Positions 1 to 4,963 of a DNA stretch of 5,386 bases are shown in pieces (position 1 is the stretch's first letter; each line of letters opens with the position of its first letter). The notes below the pieces were generated by a model. It saw only the letters and a list, made by a program, of their open reading frames with translations. It was not told where the DNA came from and made no database searches. This DNA comes from Roseobacter sp. (GTDB taxonomy: Bacteria; Pseudomonadota; Alphaproteobacteria; Rhodobacterales; Rhodobacteraceae). The stretch is taken from positions 1-5,386 of the forward strand of contig JAGXHB010000137.1 of assembly GCA_024636425.1 (NCBI GenBank), in the 5' to 3' direction. A program made the translations under genes and the position numbers.

Positions 1-50
1 AGCGACAGTGCAACCGCCTCCCATTCCGCAGGGCCAAGCCAGTCTGTCAT
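1..50 (-). CDS. modB: Molybdate ABC transporter permease ModB, N-terminal fragment
   Basis: Only the first 16 codons and two further bases are in the window; the gene continues past the left edge. The visible N-terminus reads MTDWLGPAEWEAVALS, which resembles the short cytoplasmic lead before the first membrane helix in ModB permeases (an acidic/aromatic stretch ending in a Ser-Leu pair). The start ATG lies only 3 nt after the modA stop codon, so the two genes are almost certainly co-transcribed and co-translated. ModB is the inner-membrane channel that passes molybdate delivered by ModA and is driven by the ATPase ModC. The assignment rests mostly on position after modA; the fragment is too short to prove the family. 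Confidence 0.8.
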   Translation of the reverse strand, partial: MTDWLGPAEWEAVALS

Positions 51-53
51 GGA

Positions 54-827
54 TTATTCCGCCACCATGACAAAGCCCTGACGCTCGAACGCGGCGCGCG
101 CTTCGGGGCCGCGCAGGTAGTCAAGAAATTCAGCCTCTGCCGGGACGTCACGGTAGGCCAGATCGGCTGCGGGGTAGACGATCGGCGGATGACTGTCGGC
201 GGGGAAAGCGCCAACCACGGTCACATCGGTCTGCGCCACGGCGTCGGTGGCATAGACGATGCCATAGGGCGCTTCTCCTGTTGCGACAAAGGCCAACGCG
301 GCGCGCACGTTGTCGGCCTGCGCGACCTGCGCTTCTACCGAACCCCAAAGCCCCAGTGTCTGCAAAGATGCCTTGCCGTAGATCCCCGCAGGAACAGCAT
401 CGACCAGGGCCATAGCGAGGCACCCTTCGCCCAAAAGGCCGGCAAGGTCCAGCTCGGCCCCGATATCAACCGGGGTCGCGTCTGAACCGGCAGCAATCAG
501 CACGATGGCGTTGGTCAAGAGATCAAAGCGCGTCCCGTCCTCAAGCAGACCGTCCGCTTCGAGGATGTCCATCCATTCAGGGTTTGCGGAGATGAAAATG
601 TCGGCGGGTGCGCCTTGCTGGATCTGACGGGCAAGCGCGGAAGAACCTGCAAGAGAAACGACAAGCTCATGGCCCGTGGTCGCTTCGAAGCTGGTTTCGA
701 TGTCAGCCATGGCATTGGCCATGCTTGCAGCGGCGAACACTGTAATTTCGTCAGCGGCTGCAGTGACAGGGATGGCAACACCAAGGGAGAGGACCGCGAC
801 TGTCCGCGTGAAGATGGAGCAGATCAT
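54..827 (-). CDS. modA: Molybdate ABC transporter periplasmic substrate-binding protein ModA
   Basis: Predicted 257-aa secreted protein that captures molybdate (possibly also tungstate) in the periplasm and delivers it to ModBC. From the chosen ATG the N-terminus is a classical Sec signal peptide: a short basic lead (T-R), a hydrophobic core around residues 9-20, and a cleavage site near residue 25 (TAAA before DE). The mature protein opens with ITVFAAASM, the ModA-type first strand and oxyanion-binding Ser loop. It continues with the second typical block AGSSALARQIQQGAPADIFISA split over residues about 60-81, and late blocks GEAPYGIVYATDA and RDVPAEAEFLDYL. The length fits the family. An in-frame GTG at 905 would add 26 residues before the signal peptide and overlap the upstream gene; the ATG at 827 is preferred because AGGGAA lies 7 nt before it and the signal peptide then starts correctly. 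It sits 67 nt after the regulator gene and 3 nt before modB. Confidence 0.95.
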   Translation of the reverse strand: MICSIFTRTVAVLSLGVAIPVTAAADEITVFAAASMANAMADIETSFEATTGHELVVSLAGSSALARQIQQGAPADIFISANPEWMDILEADGLLEDGTRFDLLTNAIVLIAAGSDATPVDIGAELDLAGLLGEGCLAMALVDAVPAGIYGKASLQTLGLWGSVEAQVAQADNVRAALAFVATGEAPYGIVYATDAVAQTDVTVVGAFPADSHPPIVYPAADLAYRDVPAEAEFLDYLRGPEARAAFERQGFVMVAE

Positions 828-834
828 GCCGGAG

Positions 835-840
835 TTCCCT
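835..840 (-). promoter_or_regulatory. Ribosome binding site of modA
   Basis: AGGGAA on the minus strand, 7 nt upstream of the ATG at 827. It supports the shorter modA start over the in-frame GTG at 905, which would lie inside the preceding coding region. Confidence 0.55.
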
Positions 841-845
841 GCTTT

Positions 846-869
846 TGATATAGTCTGGAAAACATATCG
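846..869 (-). promoter_or_regulatory. Candidate ModE-type operator (Mo-box) upstream of modA
   Basis: On the minus strand this 24-bp element reads CGATAT-N12-ATATCA, with inverted arms GATAT/ATATC separated by 12 bp. It ends 18 nt before the modA ATG. The same layout is found upstream of the modE-like gene (1301-1324). The known ModE consensus CGnTATATA-N6-TATATnnCG is also 24 bp and begins CGnTAT, so length and left half-site agree, while the inner ATA/TAT bases and the last G do not. It probably overlaps the modA promoter: TTGCGA with TATCAA 16 nt later is a weak -35/-10 pair here. The function is inferred from symmetry, repetition and context. Confidence 0.5.
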
Positions 870-894
870 CAAGCGGCTCCATGTGAGGCAAGCG

Positions 895-1278
895 TTATTT
901 ACCACCGGGAATATCCCTCAGCATCGACCGGATCGTAGCGAGCCGTGCAGCACCGGCTTCGGCCATGATTTCCTCCAGCTTGCGGTAATTGGCCAGAACG
1001 TCTGCCCCTGTGGCAGTCAGCGTTGCACCGCCGCCTTTCTGACCGCCGCGGGTAGACACTACCAGCGGGTCACGAAACGCCTTGTTCATCTGCTCCACCA
1101 ACATCCACGCGCGCTTGTAGCTCATGGACATGCTGCGCCCGGCCGCGGCGATGGATCCGGTGTCACGGATACGTTCAAGCAGGTCCGCCTTGCCCGGGCC
1201 AAGCATCACGTCCTCGCTGAAAACGATGCGAATGCGCAAGGACGGGCTGTCGCTCAGGTTGGGTGGAAGATTGCTCAT
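895..1278 (-). CDS. modE: Short ModE-like winged-helix regulator without a molybdate-binding domain
   Basis: A 127-aa DNA-binding protein matching the N-terminal domain of ModE, the molybdate-responsive regulator. The helix-turn-helix spans about residues 34-66: LLERIRDTGSIAAAGRSMSM is followed by SYKRAWMLVEQMN, the characteristic ModE recognition region. A Gly-rich wing follows at about 73-88 (VVSTRGGQKGGGATLT), then a C-terminal helix (about 89-118) that in ModE mediates dimerisation. E. coli ModE is about 260 aa and carries two C-terminal Mop/TOBE modules that bind molybdate; here the stop comes right after the dimer helix, so those modules are absent. Several bacteria have such stand-alone domains, so this need not be a pseudogene. 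It is encoded just upstream of modA on the same strand and has its own candidate operator, which suggests autoregulation and control of the mod operon. No good Shine-Dalgarno sequence precedes the ATG. Whether it senses molybdate at all is unknown. Confidence 0.88.
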   Translation of the reverse strand: MSNLPPNLSDSPSLRIRIVFSEDVMLGPGKADLLERIRDTGSIAAAGRSMSMSYKRAWMLVEQMNKAFRDPLVVSTRGGQKGGGATLTATGADVLANYRKLEEIMAEAGAARLATIRSMLRDIPGGK

Positions 1279-1300
1279 ATCTGCGTTTATGCCAAGTCAC

Positions 1301-1324
1301 CGATAAGGCGCGCAAGCTATATCG
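1301..1324 (-). promoter_or_regulatory. Candidate ModE-type operator upstream of the modE-like gene
   Basis: On the minus strand it reads CGATAT-N12-TTATCG, with inverted arms CGATA/TATCG. It ends 22 nt before the ATG of the regulator gene, almost the same distance as its partner element upstream of modA. The outer CG...CG and 24-bp length equal the ModE consensus CGnTATATA-N6-TATATnnCG, though the central bases deviate. The similarity to the modA element extends beyond the arm: on the plus strand both continue ATATCGC(A/T)(A/T)GCG. A weak promoter, TTGCGC with CATAAA 18 nt later, starts inside the element. Autoregulation is the natural inference but is untested. Confidence 0.5.
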
Positions 1325-1330
1325 CTTGCG
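1311..1330. repeat. Perfect 7-bp inverted repeat in the zrg-mod intergenic gap
   Basis: CGCAAGC and GCTTGCG are perfect inverted arms around the 6-nt loop TATATC. The repeat lies in the 88-bp gap between the end of the DUF3299 gene (1367) and the start of modE (1278) and overlaps the candidate Mo-box. Neither strand has a T-run after the stem, so it does not look like an ordinary intrinsic terminator. It may be part of a larger protein-binding site or a weak transcript-end hairpin. Apart from this and the operator, the 88-bp gap shows nothing else I can support. Confidence 0.5.
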
Positions 1331-1366
1331 ATGTGCAAAAATCACGACGCAGCCTCAACACGCAAA

Positions 1367-1876
1367 TCAGCTACGGTAGGGAACAACGCTATCGGCAGAG
1401 AGGGCGTATCCGATTTCGGCCAGTTGGGTGGAGGTCGACGCGGTGCCGAACATCCCCGTCACGGTGACTGCCGCGAAAAGTCCGCTCCCCTCGAACGGTT
1501 TTTCGGTCGTGACAAGGACAAGCTGGTTGGCAGGCGGCGGTGGCACGTGGATGCATGCGCCGACATAGGGGACCAGCATGAAGGCCGTGACCCCCGTGCC
1601 CTTGAAGTCGAGCGGGATGATAAAGCCCGAAAGGCGCACGATTTGGCCATTCCAGTCGGTCTTGACCCCCGAAGACGTAGGCTGCTGACTTGCCATTGCG
1701 GTTTCGTCATGCGGCAATAGGCCTTGGATGGCAGGCGGGATATAGGGCTGACCTTGAGGCACCAGATCGCGCCACTCCAGATCTGCGACATCTTCCGCGC
1801 GCAAGCCGGTCGCGGTCAGCATCGACAGCCCCGCGATACCAAGGCAAAGCTGTCGCCGAGGGATGTCCGTCTTCAC
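1367..1876 (-). CDS. DUF3299 family periplasmic protein, second of a tandem pair
   Basis: A 169-aa exported protein of the DUF3299 family; molecular function unknown. The N-terminus has PRRQLCLG at residues 6-13, a twin-arginine (Tat-like) motif, followed by a hydrophobic core and likely cleavage after LRA (about residue 27). The mature part has the family blocks LEWRDLVP (33-40), LSGFIIPLDF (82-91) and the hallmark PYVGACIHVPPPPANQ (103-118) with Cys108 and His110, which could bind a metal or a thiol partner. I chose the GTG at 1876 because it forms a GTGA stop-start overlap with the upstream paralogue and has GAGG 10 nt before it; an in-frame TTG at 1879 would add one residue. It is last in the five-gene zrg-like cassette. 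By context it should act with the adjacent ABC module; it may correspond to ZrgE or ZrgD of Vibrio cholerae, which I recall only by gene order. Confidence 0.88.
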   Translation of the reverse strand: MKTDIPRRQLCLGIAGLSMLTATGLRAEDVADLEWRDLVPQGQPYIPPAIQGLLPHDETAMASQQPTSSGVKTDWNGQIVRLSGFIIPLDFKGTGVTAFMLVPYVGACIHVPPPPANQLVLVTTEKPFEGSGLFAAVTVTGMFGTASTSTQLAEIGYALSADSVVPYRS

Positions 1877-2388
1877 CAAGAGTAAACCTCGATGGCATTT
1901 GCGGAAAGCTCATAACCGATGTCGCCTAGATTGGTCGACTGCATCCTGGCGGACAGGGTTCCCGTCACCCACACCGCGTCCCAAAGCTGGTTACTGGGCC
2001 AGGGCACGGAGGATGTCACAAACACAAGCTGGTTCGGTGGCGGCGGTGGCACGTGAATGCAGGCACCGACATAAGGGACAAGGACAAATTCGGTCACGCC
2101 CTCGGACCCGCTTTCAAGCGGGATTATGTAGCCCGGCATTTTGATGGTCTTGCCGTCAAGGTCGAGGTTCAGCTTCGCCCCGTTTTCGTCGAAGACCGGA
2201 GACCATGTGTCTTTCACCGCGTCGATGTCACCGGCACCGACAATCTCGGAATAGGGGACACCCGGCGGGATCAGATCGTCCCAGGCAATCACACGTGCGC
2301 TTTCAGCGACAGCGCGCACAGGGGCAAATATGCCTGCGGCAGCGATGAGGCTGAAATGGCGCCGGGTCAGGGTCAAAGTTTGCTTCAT
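1873..2388 (-). CDS. DUF3299 family periplasmic protein, first of a tandem pair
   Basis: A 171-aa DUF3299 protein with a textbook twin-arginine signal: LTRRHFSL at residues 7-14, an Ala-rich hydrophobic core, and a cleavage site AVA|ES at residue 28/29. This predicts export in folded form, often seen with proteins that take up a cofactor in the cytoplasm. The mature domain has IAWDDLIPPG (34-43), MPGYIIPLES (84-93) and the diagnostic PYVGACIHVPPPPPNQ (105-120) with Cys110 and His112. The Pro-rich block is the most conserved part between the two paralogues and is identical over 17 bp at DNA level. The start codon overlaps the permease stop codon as ATGA. The biochemical role is unknown; association with an ABC transporter and a His-rich protein suggests a periplasmic accessory for metal delivery or release. 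This is inference from neighbourhood only. Confidence 0.9.
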   Translation of the reverse strand: MKQTLTLTRRHFSLIAAAGIFAPVRAVAESARVIAWDDLIPPGVPYSEIVGAGDIDAVKDTWSPVFDENGAKLNLDLDGKTIKMPGYIIPLESGSEGVTEFVLVPYVGACIHVPPPPPNQLVFVTSSVPWPSNQLWDAVWVTGTLSARMQSTNLGDIGYELSANAIEVYSW

Positions 2389-3632
2389 ATCCGTACCATC
2401 ATGCCATCGGCCAATGAAAGCCGATAGGCCCTAATTGCGGGCAGAAGGCTTGCCAGCGCCGCAGCTCCGATCACAATGCCGAGAACCCATAGATCCCGCA
2501 GGGTCGGCGGCTCGATGGGCAGCCAGATCCCGAAAGCCGCATCGACCCAAGGCTGACCGACAATGAGACCTATGTACAGCAGACCCAGCCCGAGCGCCGC
2601 ACCAACAGCCGCCATCAGCATCGCCTCGATCACGAGCAACGCCAGGATGGTCGACGGGCGTGCCCCCATTGCGCGCCAGATCGCCATTTCGCGGCGTCGT
2701 TCGTTCAGGCTGGCAAAGATCATCGCCATCATGCCGACCAGCGCCGTGACGACAACCATCGCTGACACGCCGATCAGTGCCGTTTCAGCGACACCGACGA
2801 TTTGCCAAAGCTCTTGCAACGCGACGCCCGGCAGGATCGCAAGAAGCGGTTCCTCCGGGTATTGGTTGATCCAGCGTTGCAGGCCAAAGATCTGCAAGCG
2901 CGATTGTACGCCGACCAGCGCGGCGGTGATCGCGGCAGGCTCCAGATCCATGTCCCGGATCACCTCCACCGGGGTGGTCTGTCCGGATTTGGCCCCGCCT
3001 TGCCAGTCTACATGGATCGCCTCTATCGCCTCAAGACTGACGATGACGGTCCGGTCAATGGGGGTTCCGGTCTTGGCGATGATACCAGCCACGCGAAACG
3101 GCTGATCATCATGGGACGTGAACGAGGCCAGACCGTGCGAGACGACGATGGGATCTCCGACGGTGTAATCCAGCGTTGCGGCAACGTCCGCGCCGATCAC
3201 GGCGTCATAAAGATCGTCCAGCCCATGACCGTCGCCGATGTCAAGCGACCGGCCCCCGCGATACTTGTAGTGCTCAAAGAAAGCAGGCGTGGTGCCCATC
3301 ACGCGGAACTGGCGGTGGCTGTCACCCAGTGAAATCGGAACGATCCAGTCAACCTCGGGGCGGGCGGCGATATCGCGGTAGCTTTCCCATGTGACATTGT
3401 TGGTCGCATTGCCGATGCGGAACACCGAGTAAAGCAGCAACTGGACTGACCCAGAGCGTGCGCCGACGATCAGATCGGTGCCCGCAATCGTGTCGGCAAA
3501 GCTTGCCCGCGCGCTGGTCCGCAGCTTTTCAACGCCAAGATAGAGCGCAACAGAAAGCGCGATGGCGAGCACCGTCATGCTGACCGTCAGCGCCCGTGCG
3601 AGCAGCGATTGGGTGGCAAGCCGCAGGATCAT
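2385..3632 (-). CDS. ABC transporter permease, FtsX/MacB type (ZrgC-like by context)
   Basis: A 415-aa inner-membrane protein of the FtsX/MacB/LolCE class. One membrane helix lies near the N-terminus (about 15-33). It is followed by a periplasmic domain of about 240 residues (about 34-275), and then three helices (about 284-307, 328-357, 381-399). Between helices 2 and 3 is the coupling segment LNERRREMAIWRAMGARPST (309-328), typical of FtsX-domain permeases, which docks onto the ATPase. Family members usually transmit ATP-driven movement to the periplasm (lipoprotein release, MacB efflux, cell-wall enzyme activation) rather than forming a simple import channel. The gene overlaps the ATPase stop by ATGA at its start and the DUF3299 start by ATGA at its end, so it is the membrane partner of the preceding ATPase. 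No MFP/MacA-type adaptor gene is seen. In V. cholerae the same layout is reported as a zinc transporter component. Confidence 0.92.
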   Translation of the reverse strand: MILRLATQSLLARALTVSMTVLAIALSVALYLGVEKLRTSARASFADTIAGTDLIVGARSGSVQLLLYSVFRIGNATNNVTWESYRDIAARPEVDWIVPISLGDSHRQFRVMGTTPAFFEHYKYRGGRSLDIGDGHGLDDLYDAVIGADVAATLDYTVGDPIVVSHGLASFTSHDDQPFRVAGIIAKTGTPIDRTVIVSLEAIEAIHVDWQGGAKSGQTTPVEVIRDMDLEPAAITAALVGVQSRLQIFGLQRWINQYPEEPLLAILPGVALQELWQIVGVAETALIGVSAMVVVTALVGMMAMIFASLNERRREMAIWRAMGARPSTILALLVIEAMLMAAVGAALGLGLLYIGLIVGQPWVDAAFGIWLPIEPPTLRDLWVLGIVIGAAALASLLPAIRAYRLSLADGMMVRI

Positions 3633-4324
3633 GCCGCGGTCCTCTGCGTCGTCACGAGATCCTCAAGCTGGAGGACACGGTCAAAGCGTCGCCCCAGCCG
3701 TTCGTCATGGCTGACCATCAAAAGCGACGATCCCGCCTGTCCGGTCTGCTCGAACAGCAACCGCAAAAAGCTGTCCTGTGTTGCAGCATCCAGCGCCGAT
3801 GTGGGTTCATCGGCCACAATCAGTGGAGGTGCGCCAATCAGCGCGCGGGCCACGGCAACTCGTTGTTGCTGACCAACACTCAACCGGCCGGCCTGTGCTT
3901 TCAGTACACCCTCCGGGAGCCCGAGCGAAGTACACAGGCGGTCCGCCTCTGCCACCGGATGTGTCGTGCGGGATTTGCGCTTAGGGGCGAATCGCAACGG
4001 CAGCAGGATGTTGTCGATCACACGGGCATAGGGCAGCAGGTTGAACTGCTGAAAAATCACGCCGATATGCTCGGCCCGGAAACGGTCCCGTGCGCCTGCA
4101 CCAAGCGTGCCAAGATCGGTTCCTCCGACATTGATCTGCCCCGCTGTCGCGGTGGCGATGCCGCAGATCAGCGAGAGCAATGTCGATTTCCCCGATCCGC
4201 TGGCCCCTAGCAGCAGGACACTTTCGCCCTTGGCCATGTAGAAGGCTGGGCAGGACAGTGAAAACCCGCTTTGCCCCGGCCAGGCGAACGTCACATCGGT
4301 CAGTGCCAAAGCGGGGTCTGTCAT
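3629..4324 (-). CDS. ABC transporter ATP-binding protein, LolD/MacB/DevA class (ZrgB-like by context)
   Basis: A 231-aa stand-alone ATPase with all catalytic motifs: Walker A GASGSGKST (40-48), Q-loop IFQQFNLLP (90-98), ABC signature LSVGQQQR (148-155), Walker B LIVADEP (168-174), D-loop SALD (176-179) and switch His206 in MVSHDE. The signature has Val where LSGGQ is usual; this LSVGQQQR form is familiar from DevA/LolD-like ATPases, so the enzyme should be active. It powers the FtsX-type permease encoded immediately downstream (ATGA overlap). Its ATG lies 2 nt after the stop of the His-rich ZrgA-type gene, so its translation is probably coupled to that gene. Cytoplasmic side of the inner membrane. 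The substrate cannot be read from the ATPase itself; zinc or another divalent metal is inferred from the neighbours. Confidence 0.94.
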   Translation of the reverse strand: MTDPALALTDVTFAWPGQSGFSLSCPAFYMAKGESVLLLGASGSGKSTLLSLICGIATATAGQINVGGTDLGTLGAGARDRFRAEHIGVIFQQFNLLPYARVIDNILLPLRFAPKRKSRTTHPVAEADRLCTSLGLPEGVLKAQAGRLSVGQQQRVAVARALIGAPPLIVADEPTSALDAATQDSFLRLLFEQTGQAGSSLLMVSHDERLGRRFDRVLQLEDLVTTQRTAA

Positions 4325-4326
4325 CG

Positions 4327-4923
4327 TCAGTTGAGGCTTAATTCAGGTGTGTCGCGGTCGAATTCAGCGGCACCTGCGCCAGCATCGGTGACGAACTCCG
4401 CCTCGATCTCCTGTGCATTCTCGAACTGGGCAAAGAACGGGAACCCGATCATGGTCAGCGCGTCCGTATGGTCGCAGTCAAAGACATAGCGCGCGTGAAA
4501 CGCGCTGTGTTCGGACTCTGCTTCGTGGTCCTTGCCCTCTTCATGTTCCTCATGATCGTGGCCTTCGTGATCATGCTCTTCTTCATGAGCGTGATCGTGG
4601 TGGCCCTCGCCGCCGTGCAGATGCACAAGCACTTCAGTCACCCGGCATCCTGCCGCCTCTGGCAGCGCGACGATGTTCTCGGGTGTCAGCATCTGGCGGA
4701 TCGCGGCTTCAACGGCGTCCTTGTCCGCGTCCGTGCTTGCCGCGTATTCAAAGCCGACAATATCCATGCCGGGAGACGTGAGGTTTATGTCAAGGATGCC
4801 GTCTTCGACTGCCAACTCAAGCGTGCTGACACCGTGAACATGCGCGCCAATTTCGCGGGTCTCCTGCGCAAGAAGGGGCGCGGCAGCGACAGAGGCAAGA
4901 AGGGCCAGGCTCATGGTTTTCAT
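4327..4923 (-). CDS. zrgA: ZrgA family (DUF2796) secreted His-rich zinc uptake protein
   Basis: A 198-aa protein beginning with a Sec signal peptide, MKTMSLALLASVAAAPLLAQ, with cleavage near residue 19-20. No lipobox Cys is present, so it should be soluble in the periplasm. The mature N-terminus ETREIGAHVHGVSTLELAVE and later SPGMDIVGFEYA are recognised DUF2796 blocks. At about residues 101-139 there is a His/Glu/Asp-rich run with more than a dozen His (HDH, HDHE and similar), a typical flexible metal-collecting loop. Two Cys (93 and 150) flank it and may form a disulfide or ligands. The C-terminal block VFDCDHTDALTMIGFPFF is also family-like. ZrgA proteins contribute to zinc uptake in Vibrio cholerae. 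The ATG at 4923 is chosen because AAAGGA lies 6 nt upstream and the signal peptide starts there; in-frame ATGs exist further upstream and at 4914. First gene of the five-gene cassette. Confidence 0.9.
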   Translation of the reverse strand: MKTMSLALLASVAAAPLLAQETREIGAHVHGVSTLELAVEDGILDINLTSPGMDIVGFEYAASTDADKDAVEAAIRQMLTPENIVALPEAAGCRVTEVLVHLHGGEGHHDHAHEEEHDHEGHDHEEHEEGKDHEAESEHSAFHARYVFDCDHTDALTMIGFPFFAQFENAQEIEAEFVTDAGAGAAEFDRDTPELSLN

Positions 4924-4929
4924 GGTGAT

Positions 4930-4935
4930 TCCTTT
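4930..4935 (-). promoter_or_regulatory. Ribosome binding site deciding the zrgA start
   Basis: AAAGGA on the minus strand, 6 nt before the ATG at 4923. It rules in this start over the longer reading frame that runs back into the ABC ATPase gene. The 40-bp gap that holds it (4924-4963) shows no clear promoter and no Zur-like palindrome, so zrgA may be read from a promoter further upstream. Confidence 0.6.
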
Positions 4936-4963
4936 CGTTTTCATTTGATCGTGGTTTAGGGGG

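Noticed and set aside
828..905. Upstream GTG start of modA at 905
   Set aside because: It would place 26 residues before a well-formed signal peptide and overlap the modE stop; the ATG at 827 has its own ribosome binding site.
1311..1330. Intrinsic terminator for the zrg-like operon
   Set aside because: The stem is perfect but no run of T follows on either strand, so it was annotated only as an inverted repeat.
676..1467. Long plus-strand open frame (263 codons) opposite modA and modE
   Set aside because: It is antisense to two clearly recognisable genes, its translation is Arg/His-rich with no family resemblance, and it spans their intergenic gap; typical of high-GC antisense frames.
2563..3332. 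Plus-strand open frames of 176-180 codons opposite the permease gene
   Set aside because: They overlap each other and the permease, have low-complexity Ser/Arg/Ala composition, and no recognisable motif.
3596..4210. Plus-strand 204-codon frame opposite the ABC ATPase
   Set aside because: The opposite strand encodes all ABC motifs in order; this frame has none of its own.
4468..4959. Plus-strand 163-codon frame with a hydrophobic stretch that looks like a membrane protein
   Set aside because: The hydrophobic Val/Leu/Met run is simply the complement of the His/Glu-rich codons of zrgA.
4924..4963. Zur box in front of zrgA
   Set aside because: I looked for a GTTAT...ATAAC-like palindrome in the gap and found none; zinc regulation, if any, must act further upstream.
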